From Sthenelais limicola (taxonomy: Eukaryota > Annelida > Polychaeta > Phyllodocida > Sigalionidae), in the NCBI GenBank assembly GCA_942159475.1, contig OW804098.1:78671178-78735177 (forward strand): a DNA stretch of 64,000 nt, read 5' to 3'. This document shows positions 1 through 12,500 of this stretch, in pieces. The notes under the pieces are model-generated. The model was given only the letters and a program-made list of their open reading frames with translations. It searched no databases and was not told where the DNA came from. A program made the position numbers and the translations under genes. Each line of letters begins with the position of its first letter. Within the stretch, counting starts at the first letter, position 1.

Positions 1-159
1 AAACAATGAATACATTTTTTTAAAACAATGGATACTTAACCTCAGCTTGTATGTGTACACATATCTTATAATATATCTTATATCACATATCTTATCATAT
101 ATAATTCTTAAAACGCATCAATGAACGCTTAACACTGTCAAAACGATTGACAGAGATGC

Positions 160-505
160 CAACTTTTTTAGTCAGACTTGCGGGACACTATCCCAGCCAT
201 TAGGGCGTGGGGTTTGGGGCCCGCCTAGGGCCCCAGAAGCCAGAGGGTTTTCTTTGCTTTCCGGTGCATTTTCAGCATTTTGGGGGGTTAAATATTGTCC
301 AAATGATAATATAAACTTCTGACTTTGATTTGCAAAAAAAAATAAAAATATAGACTTGTACTTTTACCATTTTTTACGCTCAGATAGTTTTTCATGACTT
401 TTTAATGACTCACAGTGAAAATTAATGACTTTTAAGGCCCTTAAAAACTCAAACTCAGAATTCATGACTTTTAATGACTTTTTAAGACCCGCGGGAACCC
501 TGTTA
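160..505 (+). repeat. Partial copy of a dispersed repeat related to the 40920-41212 element
   Basis: Bases 204-238 match 41004-41038 in inverted orientation with one mismatch over 35 nt. The shared core is a GC-rich near-palindrome (TGGGGCCC, 5-nt spacer, GGGCCCCA). The copy ends near 505 with a GCGGGAACCCTG-like sequence, resembling the CGGGAACACTG terminus of the copy at 40920-41212. Between the core and the ends the two copies differ strongly, so this is either a divergent or an internally rearranged family member. Outer limits are approximate. Confidence 0.5.
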
Positions 506-1020
506 TACGATTATTCTAAATATAGGCCTATATACACTGCCTGGACTTAAAGCTTATTACATCAATTAATCCCAGTCCGAAAGTAATCAATTGGTTTGAT
601 ATGGCTGACGGTACCTCAAGTCAGTGGACAAATTTACAACCAAATGAATGATGTTTCTTAATTGTATTTCGGCTTTATGTTATGAATACCACCTCTTTAT
701 GAGAGCCTTGTACATAAAGCAAACGCCATGAAGATTTTGCAGGTCTTCAACATAGTTGTAGGGTATTTTGTGCTATCGAGAATCGTACAGATTATTTCTA
801 ATTCTGTGGTATTCACTTTGTGCAACCTACGAATTAAAAATATATTTTGCTCTATGTATGGGTTATTTAATTTGCGAATGATTCACATGTAAACACATTA
901 AAACAAGTACAAAACAAGGATCAGCTGAAGGCTATTTGACTAAGGTTAATATTTATTGGCAGAAGACTGGCAAAATTAGTTCGAGCCAGATCTCCTATCG
1001 GGCAAGCAGGTGAATAGACA

Positions 1021-1023
1021 GGG

Positions 1024-1059
<36 letters not shown>

Positions 1060-1061
1060 GG
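1021..1061. repeat. GA microsatellite with poly-G tail
   Basis: An uninterrupted GA dinucleotide run is followed by about eleven G. It creates an apparent minus-strand Ser/Leu ORF that should not be read as a gene. Confidence 0.9.
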
Positions 1062-3585
1062 CAGAGAACGAGAAAAAAAAGAGGGGCAAAATTCATATAC
1101 ATGTACTTGTATTGACACTAGTAATTGTTAGCACATTCAGAGGTGTTTGAGGGGGCCTGCAAGCACCGCAGGGACACAGCACATAGGGCACATCCTCCTC
1201 CTAAGGATTTTTTAAAATAATAATTATGCTCTTTGACTTATGCCTTCTGGTGCAACATAAATATACTTTGTATTAACCAAATATTTTTGAAGTGGTCTCA
1301 AAATAAGCCAAATGGATTATAATTCGTTTAATATTTTTTGTCATGAAATATATCCATCTTAATTACATCGCCCAAACCTCCCCATTGTTGAAAGTCTAAA
1401 TTTCAACATAAACCTACTCGGTCGATATCAATGAACAAATTATCTGTGTGAGGTGTGTGTGTCTTTACACTGGCCTCTGGTCTGCGTGTGTGTTTATTTT
1501 GGTCACATCTTATAGTTGGGTGGGGGGATGAAACATCACTTAGGAGACCCCAAGATAAACTACAAAATTAACACCCATATTTCCCGCTGCATGAACAACA
1601 AGTCACATTGTTACAATAGACGTCACTGCAAAGCCAGCAAAAAAGGCCACTAGATTTTGACTATAAAATGGCCTGGAAGACAGCATATATATGGGAAGAC
1701 TTGGCTAGTGGTATGCAGATTTGTACATACATGTTTACACCCCAAAAGCATGCAGATACCGATCCCCGTATTCAATCAATATGGTATTGGACAATAACAG
1801 TCCATTTGTAGTGAAGCCAATAAACAGTCTTCCTCAACTGGGACTCACGCCACCCATCTCCCACTTAGCGCGCGGACGTGTATATATATTAATCCATTAC
1901 ACCACCGATGTTGACTGACTCTCAAAGCTCCCCACTCCCAAGTAACTCAACAACCAGGACCACCACACATTCAATAACAAGCCCTTTGATGTTAAAAACC
2001 TGTATTTGGGGATGAAAAGGGGGATACGGAGATTGGACTGTACAGACGAAGATGAAAATTGAGTAGAATATTAGTTGAAAAGTTTCACTTGAAGCAAGGG
2101 GTGAGAGTATAGTGTAAGTCGCAGGTTACCACACTTTGTAAGTTACTCCCTGATCACATGGATGACACTTTTGAATTTTACTTTTACTTGGCCATATATA
2201 ATTTATGATAAAATAAACCGGTTACCGCATGTCTTTTTGTATAAATGTTCATCTAACTGGGAAATTCGCATAAGTTGAACAAAAAGAAAAGGATTTTCGA
2301 CAAAAATAAAAGGTATTTTTAAAAAGCAGGATACAAAATATGCCATTTTTTTTTCAGATTATCAATTCAAATTATGTGAATAGATATTTTTGGTCATGTA
2401 AATATAAGATTTCAAAAGTACACACAACTTGATTTCGCAATATGACCGTTCATTGGATTTTCAAAAGATTCCCAAAACATAGAGGCATCGAATAATTTTA
2501 CATACACATTACAATTTTACAAACATATTACGACATATATAACTTCCATCAAATTCTTACCACCACCGACAACCATACTCCTCCTAGAGGTCGGTGTACA
2601 ATCAGTTACATGAAGCTTTACACAATAAACACAGACTAGACTCGCCTCCCAATAATATTAGTGTCTTTTAAAACATGTGATTTCCAAATCTGACGTGAAA
2701 AACCAATGTGCAACCTTGTGTGAACAGTTTACATTCGGAACGTTACAGCATATAGCATGGACACTACCTATAGAGTAATTCAATTATCAATATATCTACA
2801 TTGGTACACTGTACAAATACCAGCACAAGGATAAGCAAAGCTTACCATGGATGAGCCTGCATGTTCTTTCTATTTTATATATATAGTTCTTCAAACTTGA
2901 TATAAATCATAACCTCCTCTTCAACAGGGTGGCCCTTCAGGTTACTGCAATTCAAAGTAAGGTATGACCTCCACGATGCTGGCCCTTATTTTCTTCTAAG
3001 ATGTATATTACATGTCGTATTTAGCATTTAGCATTTCCCCTTTCACAGTATAATTCATGGTATCTACAATCAATTATTTTAAGATTTTAGCATACGATAA
3101 ATTATTTTAGCACAGTCGCTCGATACATTCTAAAACTGGACAAATTATATCGAATTGGATTCTCGTGTATTGCACAATTTAACAAAGCTCATGGCAATTA
3201 AGACCTTTAACATCTTAAATCAACAAATATCAACTTTCTGCCCTTGCCTTCAGCTGAGCTCCAAAATCCCTGCCAGGAATTGCATGGAAATCTTTTGGGA
3301 TATTATAATGTAGAGTATTAGCAATTGGAAACAGCTGACAAAAAGTAGTGCCCCCGACGCTGGAACGGAAATCACTTTCTAGCCATATTTTGGGGCTCAG
3401 TTGATAACAACCAATCTTTGACCATACCGGTATTTTGAATTTAAAACACCCATCCCACAATATTCAATCTTGCTAGTTTAACCACCACTAGTATTCGATG
3501 AAGTGGATTGAAAGCGGTCCCTTTCATACATTACAATAATCTAAATATTAAATTACTGACGGACATGATATATACCTATTATACA

Positions 3586-6500
3586 CTAGTCGTAGAAAGC
3601 ATCTTGTCGAACACGCGAATACTTCACCTTAAATTCACTAGGACTATGGTTTGGAGACTCCATCATTTTTTTTAGGTAGAAACCTACACCAAAGGCCAGA
3701 ACTATTCCACCAAAAGTAAAAAGAACTACCATAAAAATGGTCGAAGGTCGAATGCTTCTAAACCAATCTCTGTCCACTTTGAACGAATACTCTATTTGGC
3801 TGTGTACCATAAGCCACAAATCATTGAGATAAACAGTTTTGTTACGAGCATCTAACCCAAGGCCTCCATAAAGGAACATCTGACCTTTGCGTGTCCAGGA
3901 AACCATTTGACAGCGAGCACCAGGTCTGTGATGAAAGCCCGGCTCATAATTAGTTCCATATTCTGGACTCAACCCCGGATTCTTATCCATCCCCATCCAG
4001 ACCCATGTAGATTTATTAACATCGTACTTCCAGAGTTCAGCCATCAGAACTTTAGAACTATATATGTCCCGCAATTCTGTTATTTGGAATTGATAATTTA
4101 ATGCTGAAATATTTGTTTTTGTAGGAAGAACTTCACCACCGAAGAGCCATAAGTTCCCAGATATGTCTATCCAAGTTGCACTGTGCCTACGACCACCTGG
4201 ACTATTGCAGGGGTGTTCTTTGCCGATTTCACCATGGACTACACCAAGGGAATTGAGAAATGAAAATTCAGGAACATTTAAACATTGTGTATCACTTTCT
4301 TGTGTCAAACTGACCCAAGTGTCATTTTTGCAATTGAAACTCCAAGTGTCGTTTAAACCCAGGACCAGCTTGGAATCTGTGACAGTATAACCACCGTACA
4401 TGTAAAGATAATTATCAGATAACCAGGTAAGAGGACCAGCTCTTTTCTGAGGACTAAAACTTGTAATCTTAATACGCCTCCATATCAACACTTTCAGGGA
4501 ATATTCCCAAACGTCATTCAGTACTTCGTTGTTGGCGTCCACACCTCCAAATATTATCATTTTATCTCTATGGCACCAATAAGCCATATCTTTCCTACCA
4601 ACTGGTTGTGGAAGATTATGGGAAAGTTTAAGAAGTAACCATCCAGTATGTGGAGCTGTGTATAACCAAGTATCATTCAAAACTTCTCCATTTTCTCCTT
4701 CCCCACCAAAGACAACGAAGACCACGTTTTCCACCCCACAAGAAGCCGCAAGCTTTCGTGGATGAGGGATCGGACCTTTGTTATTTGAGTCTTCGTTTTT
4801 TCTATCCGGATCAGCGTCGTCTAAAATCCGCCACATTTGTTTGGTTGTGTCAAACTCCCAAAGATCGTTCAGTATTCTCGGATCATTTGTTGGTTTGTCG
4901 TCGAAGCCCTGTCCACCAAACATCCAGATAACTCCGTCAGAGGCTTGCCAGAAAGTGGCTCCAGCTCTGGATCCTGGATAAAAGTAGCCTTGCTTCTTGG
5001 ATGCAGCTTTTGGAAACTTCTCATCGCTGAATAAAATCTCAACGTCGTTGGTGTGTTGATTTCCAGCAGTTTCCCCGTGGAGCCATGTCCATTCTGAAAA
5101 TAGAAACATATCATACATTATCCAACAACATATAGTTTAAGGCCTGGTAAATGCCACACGATCTGTGACACAAGAAGCGGCATCTTAGACTCACACAAGT
5201 AATGTCATTATCATGACTCAGTATTTACATTTTTACGATCTCCCTAATACATGTATAAGATAATGGAGGGTGTTTGGATTACATCCTTATGAATATCACA
5301 CCGACAACTTACACAGATAAACTGTAGTAGGATTTACTTATTGTATCAATAACTCAATAACACATCCGTGGTCTTTCATGTCTCGAGCTCCACTGCCTTT
5401 ATTCTCTACTCGCGGTAGTTAGGTCAGATGCTCGCCACGAGGCGGCTGCACCATCTAGCTATCTAGACATCTCCCTCCTTCTGTTTACAAAGGAAAAGCA
5501 ATACATCGAGATCAATGCTATACAGGCTTAGATTGAAATAGGGAGTAAATATTGGAAGTAACATGATATGACATTTTATGAAGAAGTTAGTTTTTTAAGA
5601 GAACGAGTCCTTTTACATAACCCAGTCATTTTTCTTCTATTAGTCTCTGAACAGGTCTCTTGTCTCTGGTGGAACGTCGTAGCTCAGTAGTTACTGGATT
5701 TCGAGCTACTATTTTCGTTTCAGCTGGTAACATTACTATTTGTTCCTGAGTGTCTATTCTGCTCGTATTTACATCGTCTTTGTACCTTTCTGATCTTGGA
5801 TTGAACTCAGTGTCTTTTAATAGTTCACCTTCTTCTTCTTCCTCCTCAAGTACCCTTTTTGATATGTCTAACCTATCTTTTACCACATTTTCTGATACTT
5901 TGAGAAGATGTCTTCTATTGCGTCTAATGATATTGCCATTCTCCATGGCCACTGAGTAGGATCTGTCACCTAATTTATTCACTATTCTTCCTGCATGATC
6001 CCACTTTTTGTCCCTTACTAGTACTGTGTCCTCAGACTGTAAGGGACGCAGGATCTTGGATCCTTTATCATAATAGTCACTAGATTTTGTTGTGATTCTG
6101 CTTCCATCATGATGATCATTGATGTCACTGTTGTCTGTGTCACTAACCACTTTCCCTGGACCTCGCTGTCTGAGTGATGGGAGTGGCACTCTAATGCGCC
6201 TACCATGTAGCGCTACTGCCGGGGATATCCCATTCTCCATCGGCGCTGCTCGATATGCTAGCAGAGCCAAGTAGGGATCTTGACCCTGCTCGGCCGTCTT
6301 GGCGAGTATACCCTTGATTACTCCTATCGCCCTCGCTGCCTTCCCGTTCGACTGGGCATATGTGGGGCTTGACGTCCTGTGGTTGAAGCCATATTGGTCG
6401 GCGAATTCCCTGAAATGTTGAGATGAGAATTGAGTCCCATTATCAGAAATTACCAATTGTGGGATGCCATAACGTGCAAATATACTCTTTGTATGTAGTA

Positions 6501-9500
6501 TCACTTGAGCTGAGGTTTTTGCAGTTAACTTTACTATTTCTGGATACGACGAATAATAGTCTACTATCATCAAATAGTCATTGTTCTGCCAGAAGAATAG
6601 GTCCATCCCAACCTTCTCCCATGGGCCCCAACATTCTTTATCCCTCAACATTGGTTCTTTTTGTTGGTCTGGCAAATCCTTCAAACACACGCCACACATT
6701 TTTGCCTGGTATTCGATGTCAGCATTCATTTTTGGCCAGTAGATTGATTGCCTTGCCAGACGTCGCTGCTTTTCTATGCCAAGGTGTCCTGCATGGAGTT
6801 TTTCTAACATCTCCTTCCTCAAGCTGACTGGTATTACTATTCGATTACCTTTTAGTAGGACCCCCTTGACCACACATAGTTCATCTTTATAAGCAGCATA
6901 AGCCGGACATTCCCCTTTGTTCCAGCCCTCCATAATGGCCCTCTTTACCGCACACAACACTTCATCCCTGGATGTCTCCTCCGCTATTTTCATTAGCATC
7001 ATCTCTGAGGCCGGCAAGCTATCATAGACTAAATTCACCTGAGCCTCTAACTCCGCCACCATGTTTTCCTCCACCTCTCTCACTTTGATTTCTTTTATCG
7101 TTGCCCGTGACTGAGTGTCCGATATGTATAACATCTTACCAGGTACCCAATGCATATTGCCACTATACCTTTGCAAGCGCAACATCATACGCTGTATCCT
7201 TGGTGTCATATCCTGCAAGGGCTTCCTTGACAAGGGTACTAGTGGTTTATGATCTGTCTCAATGAGGACTTCTTGTAGTCCATATACGTAATTATGAAAG
7301 CGCTTGCATGCAAAAACTATGCCCAACAGCTCCTTCTCAATCTGAGCATAGTTTTTCTCGCATTCAGTTAATGAACGAGCGGCATAAGCCACAGGTTTCC
7401 ATGCCTCCCCGTGACGCTGTAATAACACTGCTCCTAGCCCTTTTTGTGACGCATCACTGCTAATTTTCGTCTGCCTTTTAACATCAAAGTATGCTAGGAC
7501 CGGTTCAGAGCTGAGTACTTGTTTAATCCCTTGCCACTCTTGCTCATGAACTTGATCCCATACCCATTCCGACTTCTTCTTAAGTAATGAACGGATGTTA
7601 GCACACGCACTAGAGAGATTGGGGATATACCGGCCGACGAAATTAACACAGCCCATGATGCGTTGCACTTCCTCTCTGTTAGTGGGCTTCTCCATGTTTA
7701 CTATCGCTGACACCTTTTCCTTGTCTGGTTTTATCCCCTCCCGGGTTAGTTCTTCCCCTAGGAATATTATCTTGTCAACCCCTATCACACACTTTTTCCA
7801 GTTCATGATCAGATGATTTTTCTCTATCCTCTCCTTTACAACTTGTAGCCTCTCGTCATGTTCCTCCTTTGTATGACCCCAGACTAAAATATCATCTACA
7901 TAAACTTTAACCCCTGCAATATTCTCAAAAATCTGCTCCATTGACCGATGGAAGACCTCAGGGGCAGAGCATAGCCCATACGGCAACCTATCATATGCGT
8001 ATCTGCCGAAGGGCGTTGCAAACGTTGTTAGATTCTTGCTATCATTGTTCAATTTAACTTGCCAAAAGGCTTGGGAGGCGTCCAGTTTACTGAAGTATTT
8101 AGCATTCCTGATTTCTGCAAACATTTCATCACGAGTGGGTAACTGAAAGTGTTCATGAGCTATAGACTTATTAAGGTCCCTGGGATCTAAACACAACCGT
8201 AACGAGCCATCTGGCTTGTTAACCATGACCATCGCGTTCACCCACTCAGTCGGCTCTACTACCTTATGAATGACGCCCAGTCCCTCCATTCTCTGAAGCT
8301 CTGATCTCAATTTGTCCCTCATTGCAATTGGTACTCTCCTGGGAGGGATTATCACCGGCTCAGCCCCCTCTTTCAGTTTAATTCGATGTACATATGGGAT
8401 GGATGATAGGACCTTAACTTCTGGCAAAACACAATCCTTCATTTCGATTAAGATTTCATTAGGCTTTACATTATCAACAGTATTGACACCTACCGCCATC
8501 TCTTCCTGTGTTATGTTCCTTGTGATGAGTCCCACTCTCTCTGATGTGTCTCCTCCCAATAATGTGATACCCTCACATACCACAAATCTTACTGGGAATA
8601 ATTTCCCATTGACCTGTATCTGCTTCATTATGTAGCCCCTCACTGGAATAGGATGACCATTATAATCAGTGAGCTTGACTCTAATCCGGCGAAGTGCAGG
8701 CTTGTCAATCATCCCCTCGTAATCTGCCACATTTAGTAAGTCAGCACCCGCTCCTGTATCAATCTTACAAGTGAGAATGTCCTTGCCCGCTTTTACATGA
8801 GCGGCCCATTTGTGGTGCTGGCTTATCGATACCGTTAGCACTTGTTCATCCTCTTGTTTAGTAACTGTCCCTACAAATAGTGTCTCCACATTATCCGTAA
8901 AATCATCCACCTGAACTACTTCGTCCACCCTGCTCCAGCACTTGCTATTATGTCCTTTCTTTTTACAGCGAGTACATTTGTGATGATAGGCAGGGCAATC
9001 CCTATAGACGTGTTTCGTGCCGCAGTTCCTACAGTCAATCATCTGTTGAGCCTGGACTTATTGAGGCCGAGAGTCACCCTTTGTCACTACTCCAGGCCCC
9101 CTCGCTGGAGGAGCCGACCACTGCTGCCCATTGTTAGCACCCTTGGCACCGCTTGGAACGTTATTAGCATGTGTGCGACTTACTTGATTCACTGTCACAC
9201 TGGCACCAGGATTCATTTGTCTCAGTTCCCGTTCCCTCTGAGCATGCCTTTTGCAATGCATCTTCCAGTGTCAAGTCCTCTTTCTTCACTAGTTTCTCCC
9301 TGAGATGTAAATCCCTCATGCCTACTACCATCCTCTCCAACACAAACTCATCTTCATTGTCTCCCCATTCACACGTGGCCGCCTTGAGGCGGAGGTCCGT
9401 TACATAGGCATCAGTGGACTCCCCTTCCTCCTGGCAACACGTGTTGAATTTGAATCTCTCGAAAAAATCTGTTTCTTTTAGGAAGGCAATAGGCATCAAA

Positions 9501-12500
9501 CTTTATGATTACTGTTGGATAGTCAGTTTTATCCTCAGCCGGTACTGCTGGGACCTCTGCTACAGCTGGTGGCCCTACTATTGCTGCCTGACCTGGTATT
9601 AACGGAGCCCATCTAAAGTTTCTGTATATGCGCTTGGCCTCCGGACCCGCAACATGGAGGAGCATCGAGGTCAACCTTTTTGGCTTGTCGATCCCCATGG
9701 TATCTGCGTACCACATAAAGTCCTACTTGAACAGCAACCAACGCTCTGCAACGTTGCCCTCCACGAAATCCATTTTATCTGGTGGTCTAATTCCTTCCAT
9801 TGTCGTGGGTTAGTGGTTCTATTCCTGGCACCATGTATCAATAACTCAATAACACATCCGTTGTCTTTCATGTCTCGAGCTCCACTGCCTTTATTCTCTA
9901 CTCGCGGTAGTTAGGTCAGATGCTCGCCACGAGGCGGCAGCACCATCTAGCTATCTAGACACTTATAATATCCCTAAATACATGATGGTGAATATTTATA
10001 GTGCAGGAATATTATATTTTTAGTGTATTAATAGCAATTAAAAATGTATAAATCCAACACCGCTGCCATAGTGCCACCTAGTAAAACATTGTACATCCAA
10101 TGCCACTACTTGTTGTGTCAGCTAGTGAAAATGAAATGGCAAAAGCCTATGGCAAATTTCGCCATGCTACCATAACATTATATAAACCTAGTATTCTCTC
10201 CGGAATTAACTCAACAAACAAAGATGAAATAATTACCATAAAAGTACATCATAACACAATAACTGTGTTATAAAATAATTATGTTATGCTGGCATTGACA
10301 CTCACTTGTCGCACATTTGACTCCCCCTCCATGAAAATTAGTTATAGAAACCACTAAATACTGAACAAAACAATGCAAGCCAATTATCACTTTTCAACTT
10401 CCCCCACTGAAATAATTCATCCTTTTATTAACAGTTTAGTGACTTCAGCACCATGCGCGCGATAGTTCCCCTATGGATCTTGCAGCGCAGTGGGGAGTTT
10501 AAATATCGCACTGGGTGACGATTCTGCACCTCGGTTTAGTACGGGCAAACATGTTACCATTCATGACTTCTGAGATTCGTTTTAAAAAGTTTCTTAATAT
10601 ACAGACACTGTAAATTTTTTTCTTTTCTTTTATTTAGTATTTTTATACAGCAAATCTTCTGTAAAACGACAGTCAAGATTATATACCAGCATGCACAATG
10701 TATGATGAAGTTACAATAATCAATTGAAGTCATTTACATTGAGATATAAGAAAATAACAATAATGAACTCATAATCACTCTACTATAGCTTGTAGAAGTG
10801 GCAAGTGAGTTTCTTACATAAGATGTTTCTTTCTTAGATTATATATTTTTCTTCCTCTGTATAACTTGTAAACGGTAATCAGTAAATTATCACCAACACT
10901 CCTTGAAAACCTGAGTGGCAAGGTGAATAATCAAAGTGTTGTATAATTTTCCTACCCCCAACTGTAATTATGGATAGATATGTTAACACATCTCTCACTC
11001 AGTTGGATCATCTGTATATATATTGTATATAAGAAACAGCACAGAAAAATCATTGTATCAATCATACCACCTATATCTTGGCCCGACAGAACTAACCCCG
11101 AAAAGGGGAGTCGGTAACCAAGTATAAATAAAATCTTTAAAAAATAAATATGGGCTCACGGGTGACAATTCAGTTCAGAATAACCATGGTCTTCCGCCCA
11201 CTGCTGTATCTAGCTATGCCTCACTCTATGGACTAAATCTTATCTAATTAAAGTATATTAAAGTTGGTGCTACACTCTGCATACAAACTTCCCACCATTT
11301 GCCTTGATAATGATGATCGTGTCATAGTCGATGGTGTTTTCCTACCTCGTAGATGGCTTTGCTCATCCGTTGGTCTGAATAAATTGGATCCCTACTGCGT
11401 GTCTGTTTGGTCTTCTGCCTTTTCATGCAGTCGTTGGCTGGCCGAGGTGGCCCTCTTTGTCCTTACATGCTCCTTTCACGTTGTATATTTAATTGGACAC
11501 GGTGCTGCATGTGTCTCTGTATTGCCTATACTCCTTGCTGCAAATGAGATTCTCATCCGTTCATATTGTATTTTCTCATTTTCTCGACATTTGATTTTTT
11601 TTTTTTACATTACCTCCTTGAATTCATTCATGCTCTTTTCCATGTCCCGCATTCTGTTTTTAATCAGTTCTTTCTCTCCTGCCATGACTAGTGGGTAGTG
11701 GTCGGTGACTGTAGGTGTACCGTTATGACTGTCTTCGTCCTGCTCTTCTCCTTGTCTCTCCTCGGGTTTTGTGGCCGCTGATAGACTCTCTGTAGCCTAC
11801 AGTGAGTCTGACTTAGTATTTCCTCTTCTTCCGTTGATGTTAGTTTGTCTTGTGCCTTTCCTTTACTGGTTCTTGAACATCTCCTCATTCCGTGGTATTC
11901 TTCAGAAATTATTGTGAGATAATGTTTCTGTATATGGTTTGAAGGTTTGAAGAAGAAGGAAGTTTGTAGAAGGGGTTTGTGGGTGAAAATTGAGCTACTA
12001 TACCGTAAGCTGAAGGCAGGGGGCGCCACCAATGCCCCGGAATCCAATGATTCTCTCCAAATGATGACTGTGTCTCAGTCTTAGGTGATTTCCTACCTCA
12101 CAGATGGCTTCGCGTGTTTCCCGCTCATCTATTGGTCTGATTAAATTGGTTCTTTAATGATCCAAGTAGGCACATAGATCACACTTTCCAGTTTTATCAC
12201 TTCTTTGTTTTTGTATTTTGGTACACTATCCAATATCCTTGCGGGGTTTGGAGCCGGGTTTTATACATACAGACACTTTGGAATTTGAAATTGAACTCGC
12301 TGAGGAGCCAATATTGCGGAGGCCCGAGTTTCGAACCATGGCCTTTTGTTTTAAACTGAAGCTATCCGAATGTGCTTTTTGCCGAACATTGTTTTTATTA
12401 CAAAACTGTCTGTATAATTTTTAAATGTCTATTCTATCCCTATCTGCCTTATGCTGAAAAGAGAAAGTGGGCTTATCTACGTTCTTCTCTAGTCAAACCA

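Larger units (their letters stand above)
1..3585. other. Gene-free left flank, downstream of the kelch gene
   Basis: No coding region is supported here: the open frames are short and have no recognisable domains or splice context. The stretch holds part of a dispersed repeat (about 160-505), a GA/poly-G microsatellite near 1021-1061, and AT-rich unique-looking DNA. The bases just below 3586 should be the 3' untranslated region of the minus-strand kelch gene, but no obvious AATAAA was fixed there. Confidence 0.6.
5342..9961 (-). mobile_element. Full-length Ty3/Gypsy LTR retrotransposon (Mag/SURL-like)
   Basis: A 4,620-bp element on the minus strand lies in the kelch intron. It has two 128-bp LTRs (TG...CA ends, two mismatches between them), a primer-binding site starting TGG directly inside the 5' LTR, a purine tract inside the 3' LTR, gag and pol regions, and a perfect 5-bp target duplication CTTAT at 5337-5341 and 9962-9966. 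Domain order is gag, zinc knuckles, protease, reverse transcriptase, RNase H, integrase, which is the Gypsy order. The style of the YVDD region and the very short LTRs suggest the Mag/SURL group; that is a judgement from memory. Several coding lesions make this copy non-autonomous. Confidence 0.95.

Noticed and set aside
11264..11698. 144-codon plus-strand ORF in the kelch intron
   Set aside because: No domain, poor splice context, and the opposite strand looks like decayed gag-like Lys/Glu-rich sequence.
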